Positions 49,405 to 61,375 are shown, counted from the stretch's first letter. The stretch is DNA of 64,000 bases from Reticulitermes speratus (GCA_021186555.1 JAJKFL010000011.1:957001-1021000); one strand, 5' to 3'. A program made the numbers and translations. Notes: generated by a model not told the origin, from the letters alone.

Positions 49405-49705
49405 GTAATTAACTAACTCCAAGCAGAAAGTCCTTCTTTAGAAGAACTTAGTTCTCAGCTAGTCACACATTTTATGGAACCCAAAGGTTCATTACCATCT
49501 TCACAACAGCCCAACACTGTCCCTATCCTGAGCTAGATTCATCCAGTCCATGTCCATGCCATTCCATTTTATTTACTTAAGATCCACATTAATATTATCC
49601 CCCATCTATGCCTTGATTTTACAAGTGGTCTCTTTCCTTTGGGTTTCTCCACCAATGTGCCAAAGGCCCCACTCATCTCGTCCTCCTTGATGTGATCACC
49701 TGAAA
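49405..49705 (-). mobile_element. LINE 3' end fragment (second family)
   Basis: Minus-strand copy with the TAAC tail at its left end. Shares ctcagctagtca, the ttcattaccatcttcacaac block and the atctatgcct / ggtctctttcc block with the copy at 60-61.5 kb. Confidence 0.78.
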
Positions 49706-49865
49706 AATATTATATTAATGCTGAGGAAACAAAAGTTGTAGAAAAAATGTATACATCCCATTTGATCTTGTTAAAGACTGAATTCCCGTACACAATTTTC
49801 AGAACAACAGAATGTGGCTTCACAGATTTCTTCAAAAATATTATAAAAAAGAAAAACAATGTGAG

Positions 49866-49985
49866 ATTTGAGGTTCTCACAGCAGTGAGTAGTGACATCA
49901 TAATTTTATGTGACATGACACTGTAGTGTACTAGACAGGTGTCAGCACTTCAACGGAACCTACTGCCTTCATCATCAGGACATAA
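49866..49985 (+). repeat. Dispersed palindromic repeat, partial copy
   Basis: tttgaggttctcacagcagt, gacactgtagtgtactagac, ctgccttcatcatcagg. Confidence 0.5.
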
Positions 49986-50617
49986 CCTATTCCAAGTAAA
50001 ATCATAATCTCCATATAAAACATCTGTTCTAAAAATGTATCACAAGCTCATGTGTGAGCCTCATTCTTGTTACTGATTGTAGGGAAATAAAAACTACAGC
50101 ACTGGGGTATCCTGACATGACAGTTCTTAGATTCAGTTGTGTGAACCTCAGGCTCCTGGTTCAGGAACTTAAATGGGCACAGACATGGGCACAGACATAG
50201 ACAGGCAGCATAGTGATCTCATAAACCCACTTTTCTAATTTTTTGTAACGAATTAGGCTAGACAGGATAATTGAATATAAAAATTAAAATCATCACTAAA
50301 CAGATGAAAACAGCTGATGGAACACAGGGGCTGTAACATTGTAACTCCTCTTCAGAACTTCTCATAACGGTAATCATCTCCTGTGCTTTACCCAGAAATC
50401 CACTGAGAACTGATAACAATTGTATGCACAAATTTTCATAACTTATAAAAAGTTACAATTTCTAAATTTTCCAAATTAGATTCCTTACATTAAGTAACTG
50501 CCATGATAGACGGCAAAATATTCTCATTTTGTTCTTGGCAAGCCACAGGTTTTCTGTGTTTGAATCAATAATTTTTCATTTTATTGCAACCTGTAACAGT
50601 CCATAAACCATACACTC

Positions 50618-50858
50618 ACAGCCATAACAAGGGCAAGGTGAGTCAGTCACAAGCCTCAGGTGAGCAAAGTTAAGGGGTTCAGAAAAACATACAAAATATT
50701 CATCTGCTATGCCAAGCACTATCCCATGAACAAAATAAACATTATGTTATAATTATTCTTGTTTCTTGTAATTTACATACTTACCGTTTTACCAAAATAA
50801 CTACCATGAAAGTGCAGAGTGATGCATATTTTATATTCATGCCTCAGGCACAAAGTTA
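50618..50858. mobile_element. Decayed copy of the 20.4-kb hAT-like element
   Basis: Shares cagccata at the left end, caagcctcaggtg, aaacattatgttat and gcctcaggcacaaa with 20417-20656. The right end is degraded into a ttagttagttag tract. Confidence 0.5.
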
Positions 50859-51031
50859 GTTAGTTAGTTACAAGGTCTGCATCCAAGATGTAATCATCTA
50901 ATATAGTTTTCTGTGAGGTATGATATCAAATGAGACACACAGAACTTACAAAAGACATGGAGGGAGACAAGATGACTGGAATGTCAAGAGAATTAAACAA
51001 TTTTAATGATTAAATTACTCAGTAAACTTAC

Positions 51032-51176
51032 CAGCTGGTAAAGGTTCTCCCAGTAATCTTGTGTCATCAGTCTGAAGGCCGACAGGAATGCCCAACCAAA
51101 GGTATCAAAACTGGTGTAACCATAGTTTGGATTCTTACCAAAACCTTGCAGGCATATGTAACCGGCTTGGCACGTA
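51032..51176 (-). CDS. para: para exon: domain I pore loop (DEKA Asp)
   Basis: 145 bases. Encodes (G)[19 protein letters not shown], then [20 protein letters not shown] and DYWENLYQL. The Asp of TQDYWENLY is the D of the DEKA selectivity filter. Acceptor GTTGCAG, donor GTAAGT after CTG, phase 0. Confidence 0.97.
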
Positions 51177-51320
51177 CTGCAACAAGTTAGGAAATATATA
51201 CTTTATATAACAATTCTGGTATGTTCAATCTCTTAGTCCTCTAGACTTAAAAACTCACATTTCTTTTAGTTATCTCAAAACTGTATGATGCAGAGAAAAC
51301 AGTGTTCTAAATAAACTTAC

Positions 51321-51384
51321 CCAGCTCCTGACGAATTTCCACACAAGGGACTATCTAGCATATCTTCTGGCTTATACCAATGAG
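51321..51384 (-). CDS. para: para exon: small pore-turret exon, domain I
   Basis: A 64-base exon found by joining phases: it reads (S)HWYKPEDMLDSPLCGNSSGA(G), extracellular loop of domain I with an NSS glycosylation sequon and a turret cysteine. Acceptor GTTACAG, donor GTAAGT. The intron to the next exon is only 144 bases, the shortest here. This part of the turret varies among insects, so identity rests on frame, splice sites and the PLCGN motif. Confidence 0.93.
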
Positions 51385-53306
51385 CTGTAACAGTCACACA
51401 GGATTTAATATTAGGTCAGGTTTATGACATATCAGGGCCCAATGTGAAATCAAATTACGAGGCCCTACCCACACACAGTCCTGAACTTGGAAGGCAGATA
51501 CAGCAATGTAAGAATTTACATACAAAATATGTTTGGCAGAAAATCTGAAATGCAATCAACCTTTTCAGGGACCCCCAAACAGTGGGATCCCGTGCAGCTG
51601 CATAGATCTGACAGCCTTAAACCGGCCATACTTAACACACTACACACTTTATCATGAAACAGACTTCGGCAATCTGAGTTTTAAATACAGCTTAAAATAC
51701 TGATATTTCAGTGCCCCTATTTGTAACCTAGCTGCAAACAGCTCATTATATACAAGGGCTCTCTATGAGCAGAATACTGCACAATCATGTACCAACTGTG
51801 GCAGGAATTAAAAACCAAATTCTAAACCCTACACCATACTCTAAATTTATAACTCTAAGTAATAAAGGCAAGAAAATTTACATCACAAGCTTCTGACTAT
51901 GGAACTGACTGTGTAATTTCACGCAAACATAAATTTGTAAGACACGGAATCCACCAATTAGCTAATGTTTTTTTTTTTTAATTTATACCAAATCCACTGG
52001 TAGGTTCATGTTGTTGGAAGTTATATGAACAAATATAAATAATATTGTATATTGCGTGGAAGCTTCTGAAAAATCACTCATTGGCAACAAACACAAATTT
52101 TTGCTTTGGGTACATCTTTCGTCACACAGTAGGAAGAACACCCATGATTTTAGGAAGAGCTGACCATACTGGGCATTTTGATCAGTTATTGCTGCTGCTG
52201 TCAGCAGATCACTGACTATAATCTTTTGGAACTAGACTACAAACAGTGTACTCTGTGTTGTAGTACACAGACTTTAAAAACGCACGTATTTTCTAAATAC
52301 CACAAGGATGCATAGTACATGTGTAAATGTAATTTCATTTACACCTATATGAAAAGTACATCCTGTAGGCTGACTTTCACAAAACTCACAAATGCTCAGC
52401 AGTGTTATGGGCAGACCTCTTATACTGAATTTCACTCAAATCACACAGTAAATGTGGAAAGTATGGATAGAAATTAATTTATGCCCCTAACTAAATTGTG
52501 ACTTTCACAGTACCAATATTGACAATATTCACAAAGACCCCATAAGTTTCTTTATACACCATCTGTAGCAACTTCTATCAAAATGGGACAAAAAATGTAG
52601 AAAATAAGGGCAACATTTAAGTAAGGCCCTTAAGTACATATGACTTAACACTATGCTGAATTTTACAAAACTCACAACTGCCCAGTGGCATTATATCAAA
52701 ATCTTCTGTACCAAATTTCACCCATATTGGTCAACAAATACAGAAAGTATGGGTAGAAATTCATTTATGCCCTCAGGTAAAGTATGGCTGCCACTGAGCC
52801 AATGTTCATGAAACTCATGCTTGCCTGTCAACTTTTAGTAAAGAACTTTTATGCTAAATTTCATGAAAATATAGCTGTTGGCTGTTGATACTGTCACAGA
52901 CAGATGGATGAATGGCTGGATGGAAATGGCCTGCACATAAGATATTCTTTTTTTCACTTCATACAAAATGCTTAAAATGGGTTCCATAGTTGGTTAAAGA
53001 ACCCCTGGTCTATAGTTAGCTCATAAGATTAGCACTTATCTTGGTTTGATCTCAGCCACTGCCACCGATATGAAAATTAAGGGAAAAATTATTTCCTTTG
53101 AGCAGGGCATGACTACGATGCATGTTAAAGACATCTCAGTGAACAGCATCCAACTTAACTGCTGTACTATTACATCACTCTTAAAGAAGTACAATCAATT
53201 AAATATATACTCCACAATAACCAGTAATTTTTCTATTTCAGATTGTTTGATAGAAATTTAAACCCAAAGAAAAGTTGGGCCAGTTACCACAGTCAATTAA
53301 ACTTAC
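51385..53306. other. para intron, 1.9 kb
   Basis: The part 52375-52910 is a degenerate tandem array of about 143-base units. Nothing else recognised. Confidence 0.55.
52375..52910. repeat. Degenerate tandem array, about 143-base period
   Basis: Related starts near 52379 (acaaaactcacaaatg), 52522 (attcacaaagac), 52665 (acaaaactcacaactg) and 52808 (catgaaactcatgctt). Units share ccaaatttcac and gaaagtatgggtagaaatt blocks. A related single unit may lie at 29340-29510. Decayed. Confidence 0.55.
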
Positions 53307-53519
53307 ATGCGTTACTGCAAAAATTGAACCAACTCTCATCTGTTAAGTTCCCCCATGAGCCATCTTTAGGGAACTCCTTGACGCATTTCTGCGTGAGGAC
53401 ACCCATGTAAATCTGGAGCCCCATTAAGGCAAACACGGAGAGTGAGAACATGGTGAGAATTATCACATCGCGCAGATTCTTCACAGATTCGATCACAGCA
53501 CCAACAATGGTCTTCAAAC
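53307..53519 (-). CDS. para: para exon: IS4-S5 linker, IS5 and pore turret
   Basis: 213 bases. Encodes [19 protein letters not shown] (S4-S5 linker), the hydrophobic IS5 ([19 protein letters not shown]), and the extracellular turret including [14 protein letters not shown] with a potential N-glycosylation site (NLT). Acceptor TATCCAG, donor GTAAGT after the first base of a Ser codon. Confidence 0.97.
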
Positions 53520-54585
53520 CTGGATACAAGTAAAACATTTGCATGTTCATCATGTGTCTTGAACTGTGGTTTACTTTGTGATGCTGCTTTCAGTATGTCA
53601 ATATATACAGCACCAGGGCTATGATGATTGATATTCATCACAGTCATATTTCTGACTAACAGGAATGAATGTCAGGTAAGTACATGTTAGGTCGAACAAC
53701 CATACAACCAACTGCATACACAGAAGCTGTAAATCAAAGCTGTGTTTCATTTTCCTCTAAAATGTTAAAGCCTATAAGGCCATCTTAAGGAAGATCCAAC
53801 CTCTGCACAAGTAACATTATTTAAACATATTATGTCTGGAATACCTAACTTCCTCAGAGTTTCTCTGGAGCTTGCAATGGTGAACTGTGTGTGGTGACTG
53901 GCACAGTGCATTGCCTCAAAGCAGTGCTACCACACCACATGGAATGAGAACAATCAGGATAAGGACTTTTCAGGTATTTATGCTACCAAGCAATGCTAAC
54001 CACACTGTGGCTAAGAGTAGACTGACTATGTAAAAACTATGGTGACAGAAGGGCAATGGCAACTGCTCAACTTTCATGTCCTGCATGGCGAGCCTAGCTG
54101 CTGGCAGGGCCACCCACTGCAAGACAGGTTTTGAGCAAGTTGCCAAATAGGTGTATCCTAGCCCTCCAGATTGAAGTTTAGGCCATGGGGCTGATGGAAG
54201 GGGGAGGAGGAGGTGAAGGAGGAGAAAAGACTACCTGGAAAAGATAAACAAGAGAGCTCTCTGCCAAGTTCACAAGTCATGTTCCTTATTTGTAAACAAT
54301 GGGTTCACTGTAAGAAAAGTTATTCAAAAGGAAGCAAGATGTCTTTCTTTGCCTGCATTATTTTTCTAAGAAGGAAAGAAGTAGGCTTGTGATCTGTAAT
54401 CTGCATCTGTGTGTCCCCCAATTTAAACTTTTAAAATAGATGACCAATTTGCATGAAACTTGCTTTGAACGTCACATCACTGGAGGACACCCCAATGTCA
54501 TAACTTCCTACGGTCAATAATGACACTGCAGAAAGGTGCTACAATAAAACTGTTGGCTGCTTCGATCACTACAACTGAATCTCAC
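53520..54585. other. para intron, 1.1 kb
   Basis: The part 53820-54240 is richer in GC than its surroundings and looks like an inserted repeat, possibly a LINE 5' region, but it has no relative in the window to confirm this. Confidence 0.4.
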
Positions 54586-54677
54586 CTGGAACAATAGCAA
54601 CAGTCTTCAAAGCTCGGAGCACCCTGAAAGTTCGCAAGGCGGCCAGGTTTCCTAGATCTATCCCCATGGTTACATAA
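54586..54677 (-). CDS. para: para exon: voltage sensor IS4
   Basis: 92 bases. Encodes (A)[20 protein letters not shown] followed by [10 protein letters not shown](G): the end of IS3, the short S3-S4 loop and IS4 with positive residues at every third place (R, R, R, K), the gating-charge ladder of domain I. Acceptor TTTTCAG, donor GTGAGA; both boundary codons are split and agree with neighbours. Confidence 0.97.
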
Positions 54678-55494
54678 CTGAAAATAATGATTATGAAGAT
54701 CATAAACAAATTATTGAACACTGACAACCACTTACTTGTAAATATAAAATTCTTTAGATGCCCTGTAAATAAAGAATTTTCAGGATACACAAAATAATTT
54801 TTGTTGCTAAATATTGTTCAAGACACACTGAAATTACACACAGTATATTAATTAAATCTGTTACAAATACAGACAATTTTTATACAGAACTAATGGGAGA
54901 ACGTACACAAAATACCATTCATGCATATTTCAGTGAAGGGTAAATGTCGTAATAATGATAATTACAGACGATCAATTTCTTAAAATTAAAAATATTCTGG
55001 CATTATGGCAGAGTTTTCTGTTAGGGGCATGTCTGACTGAGTTCATAATAAGATACTTACTGTGTGAATCTAAGGAAAAGTAAGGCAGTAACCCAATCTC
55101 CTCTTATTCTGTGGGAGACTTTTGGTATTCGGTTTTGTTTTACCTTCCTTTTACTCCTTGTTAACCAACCGAAACAGCAAGCCAGTGTCAAGAGAAGCTG
55201 GACATATTCCAACCCTCTCCTGGACCTGCTCAGTGATGTAAGTTCTGCTTCTTTGTAAAACACAGTAACATCTGCTTATAAGAGCATCCAAAGGACCTGC
55301 ACATTGCACATTAGTCCACTTCAGACAGGTCTCAATTCAACAGAGACAATTACTTCTGCAAATAAATATGCATCATGCAGTATGTGCACCACACATATTT
55401 ATCATTCACATTCAAGTATTAATCCATCTCACAAAAAAAATTCATGCCACATGTTTCCACTATTCTGTTACTGAGTTACACATATTTTCAGTTT

Positions 55495-55630
55495 TCTTTC
55501 ATTCTTTCTTTCTTTCTTTCTTCATTTCTTCCTTTCTCTTCCTTTTTTTACTTCATCTTTCATCCTTCCTTTCTGTTGTTCTCTCTTCCACTCTTTTGTT
55601 CTTTGTTTCTTTCTTTCTTTCTTTTGTTCT
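55495..55630. repeat. TTTC-rich simple repeat
   Basis: Imperfect tttc/cttt runs. Confidence 0.9.
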
Positions 55631-56204
55631 TACTTTTAAAGTAATCTACCTTATTTTCCCAACAGCCAGGCCTAATTCTCTTCACTTTATGTCAGAAATG
55701 CTTTAGCCATTTAAATTCCACACAGTAAAGTACTGCCAATACTGTATAAACAGAAACCAATAAAAATGTTTGAGCTGATTACTTTCTGTTAAATTGCTGT
55801 TCTTTTATTTCTGCTTTCTTTCCAACATCCATTCTCAGAACTGGAGAAATTTTCCAAAAGCAACACATCTGTCTAGGATGTATATCAGACAAGCTTTACT
55901 ACAATGCAAATTGTCTACAGAAATAAAAAAAAACTAATCTCTATTCATTCATATGACACAAAATGCCATCTGGTAATGTGATGACAGTTACTGTATTTAA
56001 ACTATGACAGAAGGTTAACAATAGTGCATTTAATTAGTTCTGAATTATGCAACTATGTAAGAACTTGGGCTATAACTAGGAGATATATATATGAATCACA
56101 TAAATGTTTATACTACACTGCAGTTCTAACTACAACTCTATCTTCACTGAAAGCTAACTCTAAACATCATTCATATCAGCGTTAAAAAGGAGTTTCAAAA
56201 ACTA

Positions 56205-56540
56205 AGGTAACAAACAAACACTCTAATGATAAGAGCTTTATTCGGACTTTCAACATACACATCACACCTCCACAAGGTCACCACTGACATCTAAGCATCT
56301 GTTCCATCATGGCATCAAGGTTTATATCCCAGCACAGAAGTAATCGGTGTCAAGTGCCTATGGCCAGGAGGTGAGAGGTTCCTGCGTACTGCTGTTTGCT
56401 GCAAATCGCTTGCCAGCCAGGTGCTTCTTAAGGGGTCCAAAGAGATGGAAATCACTGGGTGTGAGATCAGGACTGTAGGAAGTGTAGTCCGTAACCTCCC
56501 AGTCGTAGTGGTCTAATCAGTCACAAGTCCAGTTTGCAGT
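56205..56540 (-). mobile_element. mariner 3'-end remnant (minus copy of an inverted pair)
   Basis: Minus strand reads FGPLKKHLAGKRFAANSS and later RCLDVSGDLVEV, the C-terminal part of a mariner transposase, with stops. It adjoins a second copy in the opposite orientation at 56536-56830. Confidence 0.75.
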
Positions 56541-56830
56541 ATGGGGCCCAGTGGTTTCCCTCTCTTTGCACCCCTTAAGCAGCACCATGGCAGCAAGTAA
56601 TTTTCAAGAGATGCCGATGTCAAGCAAGCTCTCACCTTCTGGCTACACACTCTTGGCAATGATTCTTTTGTGCTGGTATACAAGCCTTGGTACCACAGCA
56701 GAACAAATGCTTAAATGTCAGTGGTTACCATGAGGAGGTCTGATGTGCACCATCTGCTACCGATGTGCCATGTACACATCAAAGTCAGAATAAAGTTCTC
56801 GGCATCAGTGTTTATCACGTTTAAGTTTCA
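56536..56830 (+). mobile_element. mariner 3'-end remnant (plus copy of an inverted pair)
   Basis: Plus strand reads, with changes, FPLFAPLKQHHGSK, RDADVKQALTFWLHTLGNDS and a NVSGDY-like block, the same C-terminal part of mariner transposase as the neighbouring minus-strand copy. The two copies are clearly diverged from each other. Confidence 0.7.
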
Positions 56831-56956
56831 AACTTTTTTATACACAATGTTTAAGCTTGAAGTTCACAAACCTGTCATACAACACTGATATAAACACTTA
56901 AAACAATTTAACTACGGATCAACTAGCGATACACTCGATCTCACGTCACTACTCAC

Positions 56957-57085
56957 GCTAAAGCTATTACTACGAAGTCCAGCCAGTTCCATGCATCTCT
57001 AAGGTACGTGAATGGCTGAAGTATGAACCCTCTTGCCATCACCTTAACGGCTGATTCAAATGTGTAGATGCCAGTAAAAATTACT
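56957..57085 (-). CDS. para: para exon: segments IS2-IS3
   Basis: 129 bases: one base completing Glu, 42 codons, then GC that completes Ala in the next exon. Encodes [20 protein letters not shown] (IS2) and [14 protein letters not shown] (IS3). Acceptor TTTCAG, donor GTGAGT. IS3 carries the conserved Trp-Asn-Trp-Leu-Asp of voltage sensors. Confidence 0.97.
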
Positions 57086-57599
57086 CTGAAAGAAAATGTC
57101 TCCGTGTTAGGCCTAAGCAAACTACACACAGAAAAAACATAACCCAGAGTAAAATAAAGCAAATGAGCGAAAAGTTAATGATCAGGTGGTATTACAGCAG
57201 ATACAATGAAGTGCCATGGTGACATCAATGATGTAATTCAAATTAAAATAATGTTCTACAACACAAAAAACAATCACTACATTATAAGCAAGAGTAAACA
57301 TGTTGTTTCTTACTATACTACCACAACTACACTACACACTATACTTTTAAAATTAGAACTATTACAGAAAACTTTCAAAATCGATGTATGAGAGATTATT
57401 TCAATTCACACTGAAGGTGTTACAATGTTCTGACATACTGCAGTCACCATTATTACAATAAAAGTGGGATGGGTGGGGAAAGTTGACAGATATAAAGATG
57501 TTGATAGGTACAGGGTAAAAGGTAAAGGGAGCACTTGTAATGTGTGCAAAGTCACTGGAACAGTTCCAACATATAATTCAGCTAACTTAAGAAGTTAAG

Positions 57600-58085
57600 A
57601 TATGTTCAATAAACACCAACTAATGCACATAAACTTTTTTCACAATAGTTTATTCTTAAAATTCCCCTATACGTATTTCGGTGGTTTAAACCACCATCTT
57701 CAGGGGGTCGTAAAGATTATTTTGCATAGACCTTACAGTTATTACATATGTGGTTATATTCGTATATGTAGAATATGAGTGGTCTAATATTGTCCACTTC
57801 GTACAGTATTGTAAAATAAGTTACTATAAAATGGAGTAAAAGTTGCTAAAATGATTACATAATTTGTAGTCAGCAAGAAAATTAGTCGCAGTTTGGTCTC
57901 GTAGTTCTTTGCAAGTGTATTTTAATTTGCAGTAAGGAGGTCGTCTGTGTGTACTAGATGAGCTGCGTGACGTTCGTGTCGTGTGGTTGCAGAGTCATAA
58001 ACTATTGTGAAAAATGTTTATGTGCATTAGTTGGTGTTTATTGAACATATCTTAATTGAAAATGCACGGTAAATACAATGTTAAG
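57600..58085. mobile_element. Penelope-like terminal-repeat element, inverted ends
   Basis: Bounded by a 13-base direct repeat ttaagaagttaag (57587-57599 and 58086-58098). The ends are inverted repeats of about 50 bases: tgttcaataaacaccaacta at the left and its complement at 57997-58050. A hammerhead-like motif lies on the minus strand at about 57660-57715: CCCC strand, CTGAAGA core, GGTGGTTTAAACCACC hairpin, GAAA, TACGTA, then GGGG. A non-inverted tail of about 35 bases lies at 58051-58085. Non-coding. Confidence 0.68.
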
Positions 58086-58795
58086 TTAAGAAGTTAAGTT
58101 ATACATTAGACACAGAACACAAAATCATAAGAACAACCCAATACAAAATAAAACAAAATAGGCATATTTTATATTTGAGGGGTGGGGGGTTGAAGAAACA
58201 GTGAACACCTAAGACTTTCTCATTTAATATAACAGATTTTTAGGGAAAACAATTTATGACAAAAGAAAGTTTCAGCACCACATGTCTATGAACGCTCATT
58301 AACAAACTTACTACATAGTTCCATGATCAGAAAAGATTTACCTCATGTACGAAGACAAAGCAACTACAATTACAGCTGAGTATTTAGAGGAGAACATGAT
58401 AAAAAAAACACAACAGTTGAGTTACAACAAACTCAGGAAGTAGTATTCTTTCTCACATTTTGCAGCTAAAGAGTATGACAGAAGACTTTTAAAATGTTGT
58501 CTAACTACAGAAGGAGAGGTCTGTAGGTCAAGCTGTACTGCAGTTGTACAGGGTCATTACGTTATGTGACAATTATCAGTTTCCACTTCCTGTCTGCTCA
58601 CTCATCATTGTAATGTAGCCCACTCAACCAATTGCTCACACATGTGGAAGAGTATTGGCAAGAAGTAACAAATGATGTTCATCAAATAAAATAAGGACCC
58701 TGTATTATTCATCAGGTTTTGTACAGCACCTAAATGTGTCACTTACTGCAAATGCTTCCATTTACAATCACATGAGTGACACTATTGGGTAAAGA

Positions 58796-58902
58796 AAGAT
58801 GGAAAGAAAGAAAGAAAGAAACAAACAAACAAACAAAGAAGAAAAATACAGAACGAAGAAAAGGAATGAATGAATTAATAAAAGAATTGGGGGGGGGGGG
58901 GA
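58796..58902. repeat. AAAG/AAAC simple repeat and G tract
   Basis: aaagaaag and aaacaaac runs followed about 45 bases later by a run of 12 or more G. Confidence 0.9.
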
Positions 58903-59267
58903 CAGGAAAAAGAACACAATATCACAAAAATAAACTGCAGCATTGCTTCCTACAAAGCTGTAGTTAATAACAAAATTCTGAAGGCAGTAGAAGCCCCTTT
59001 TCAATAACTCACTGGAATCCAATATCAAACAAATTGATACAGCAATCTGTTTTTTGTAGTGTCACTACAACAAAAAGGATTAATGACATCATATCTTCTA
59101 CTGTATCACAATAAACTATCTAGCAAAACTTTAAGATAAATACACCCACAGCTGACATTATGAAAATTGGATGAAAAAGCTCATGGTACCCCAAATCTTA
59201 CCTAACAAAGATAAGTTATGCAACAGTAGCAATCTGTTCATTGAATCATCATTAATAAAAACCACTA

Positions 59268-59300
<33 letters not shown>
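59268..59300. repeat. AAT microsatellite
   Basis: Uninterrupted AAT repeats. Confidence 0.9.
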
Positions 59301-59301
<1 letters not shown>

Positions 59302-60252
59302 TGATTTTATGAATACTTCTGGGGCTTTCTATGTTCTATGTTATGCTCCGACTCTTAAGGAATGTTAAAACAGATGGTTACGAGAGATACATTTCATGTG
59401 ACAATGCGTTATGAATAACGAGCAGCTGAGATATGCAACGTCCAACAACTAAATAACCAGACTGATTTGATAAATAAATATGTAAAAGGGTACAAAGTTC
59501 ACCCTATAACAGGCCATGAAGGCCCTTTAGTGAATGTGGCTGCCTTCACAATACTCATATTCCAACATGTCACTTTTTCTGTCATTCCTGAAAACATTGC
59601 CAGAAATTCTGAAGTGAAAGTCCTTTCGGTATGTCAACACAATTCCCAGAATATCTTCTGCAACTAATTCAAAATAAGACCCTTTCAAGGACACTTTTAA
59701 TTTCAGGAACATAAAAAGGAACATCTGGGGCCAAGTTAGACTGGGAAAGAGGATATTCCAGCAGTGCTAATTGTTTTCTAACTAAAGGCACTTGACTTTT
59801 CTAGAGAAAGATGTGAATGATAGGTAATTCCTTAAACTTCAAAAACAGCAAATCAGCATGGTTTTGATACCTGAGTTGACATTCTTGCCTTCTTGTCCCT
59901 CTCAAAGACTTCTCTGTTGGAGTCATTGATGTTGTTTTTTTTCCTGTGTCGTACTGGCAAATGTAAGTCTCATTTTTAGGTGTTACATTTCTTTTCAGAA
60001 AGTTGACTTCTTCAAGAATTTTTCTGACATTAACTAAAACTAACTAACTGACTAACTAACTAACTAACTAACTACCTAACTCCATGGAGCAGAGTCCTTT
60101 TCTGAAAAGCTGACAGGTCCTCAGCTAGTCAAGAAATTTTCTGCATTTTATGGAATTCGGAAGTTCATTACCGCATTCACAACAGCCCGCCACCTGTTCG
60201 TATCCTGAGAGGGATCAATCCAGTCCAAGCCTCCCCATCCCACTTCTTAAAC

Positions 60253-60264
60253 ATCCATTTTAAT
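60253..60264. repeat. target-site duplication, left, of Penelope-like element
   Basis: atccattttaat, identical to 61376-61387; together they restore an uninterrupted LINE sequence. Confidence 0.8.
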
Positions 60265-61375
60265 CAATATATTCAATTTATTGTACCAACTAAATGCACA
60301 TTATTAGTTACATATGAATGTTAAACACGTAGCTCCGACATGTTTCGGTACAAGCGTACCATCCTCAAGGAACACAATATGCCATGTTTAAAACCAATTG
60401 CCAGCGACAAGCCACTATTTACACGGTTCCACAGTCTGCAGTAGGCTGCGTTGTTGATATCGCTGGAGTATATAAAAGGTACAACTTGTACTGTTTTTAA
60501 AATCCTGTGGTTAAAATAAGAATAAAATATTTCTTACAATTACAAGTATGATATAAACACGTAGCTCCGACATGTTTCGGTACAGGCGCACCATCCTTGG
60601 GGAGCAAAATATGCCATGTTTAAAACCAATTGCCAGTAACAAGCCACTATTTACATGGTTCCATAGTCTGTAGTAGGCTCCGTTGTTGAAATTGTTTATG
60701 TATAAAAGGTACAACTTGTACCGTTATTAAAAACTTATGGTTAAAATATGATTAAAATATTTCTTACATAAGAAGTATGTTTTATACAGATTAAAATTCT
60801 TGTTGCAGCTGGTAGTGGAAATTTATAGTTTGTGGCATTACGTGTTCAGGTCTGTAGTGCGTATCTCAATGCAAAGTGGATCGGGTCGCTGTGTTTATGC
60901 TGTGTTGTGTGCTGCTGGCTCCGATACACGATACAGCATAAACACAGCGACCCGATCCACTTTGCATTGAGATACGCACTACAGACCTGAACACGTAATG
61001 CCACAAACTAGAAATTTCCACTACCAGCTGCAACAAGAATTTTAATCTGTATAAAACATACTTCTTAAGTAAGAAATATTTTAATCATATTTTAACCATA
61101 AGTTTTTAATAACAGTACAAGTTGTACCTTTTATACATAAACAATTTCAACAGCAGAGCCTATTACAGACTATGGAACCATGTAAATAGTGGCTTGTTAC
61201 TGGCAATTGGTTTTAAACATGGCATATTTTGCTCCCCAAGGATGATGCACCTGTACCGAAACATGTCGGAGCTACGCGTTTAACACTCACATGTAACTAA
61301 TAATGTGCATTTAGTTAGTACAATAAATTGAATATATTGATCTAAAAAATGCATGGAATGGACAACTTTAAAATA
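60265..61375. mobile_element. Penelope-like terminal-repeat element, inverted structure
   Basis: About 1.1 kb, flanked by a 12-base target duplication (60253-60264 and 61376-61387). The left side holds two direct copies of a roughly 232-base unit (aaacacgtagctccgacatg at 60323 and again at 60555); the right side holds one inverted copy ending in the same wording on the other strand; arms meet at a loop near 60903-60933. Each unit carries the hammerhead-like layout: GCTCC strand, core, GGTAC hairpin, GAAA, CATGTC, GGAGC. Tandem plus inverted terminal repeats are characteristic of Penelope-like elements. No coding part remains. Confidence 0.7.

Larger units (their letters stand above)
49225..51031. 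other. para intron, 1.8 kb
   Basis: Contains a LINE 3' end on the minus strand (about 49405-49705), a fragment of the palindromic repeat family (about 49866-49985) and a hAT-like copy (about 50618-50858). Confidence 0.55.
54678..56956. other. para intron, 2.3 kb
   Basis: Contains a TTTC/CTTT-rich tract (about 55495-55630) and an inverted pair of mariner 3'-end remnants (about 56205-56830). Confidence 0.55.

Noticed and set aside
53820-54240. Possible LINE 5' region
   Set aside because: Base composition differs from surroundings, but there is no readable protein and no second copy here to support it.
55368-55706. 112-codon Phe/Leu/Ser-rich open frame resembling membrane protein
   Set aside because: Produced by a TTTC simple repeat.
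58768-59028. 86-codon hydrophobic frame on the minus strand
   Set aside because: Produced by AAAG/AAAC repeats and the G tract read in reverse.
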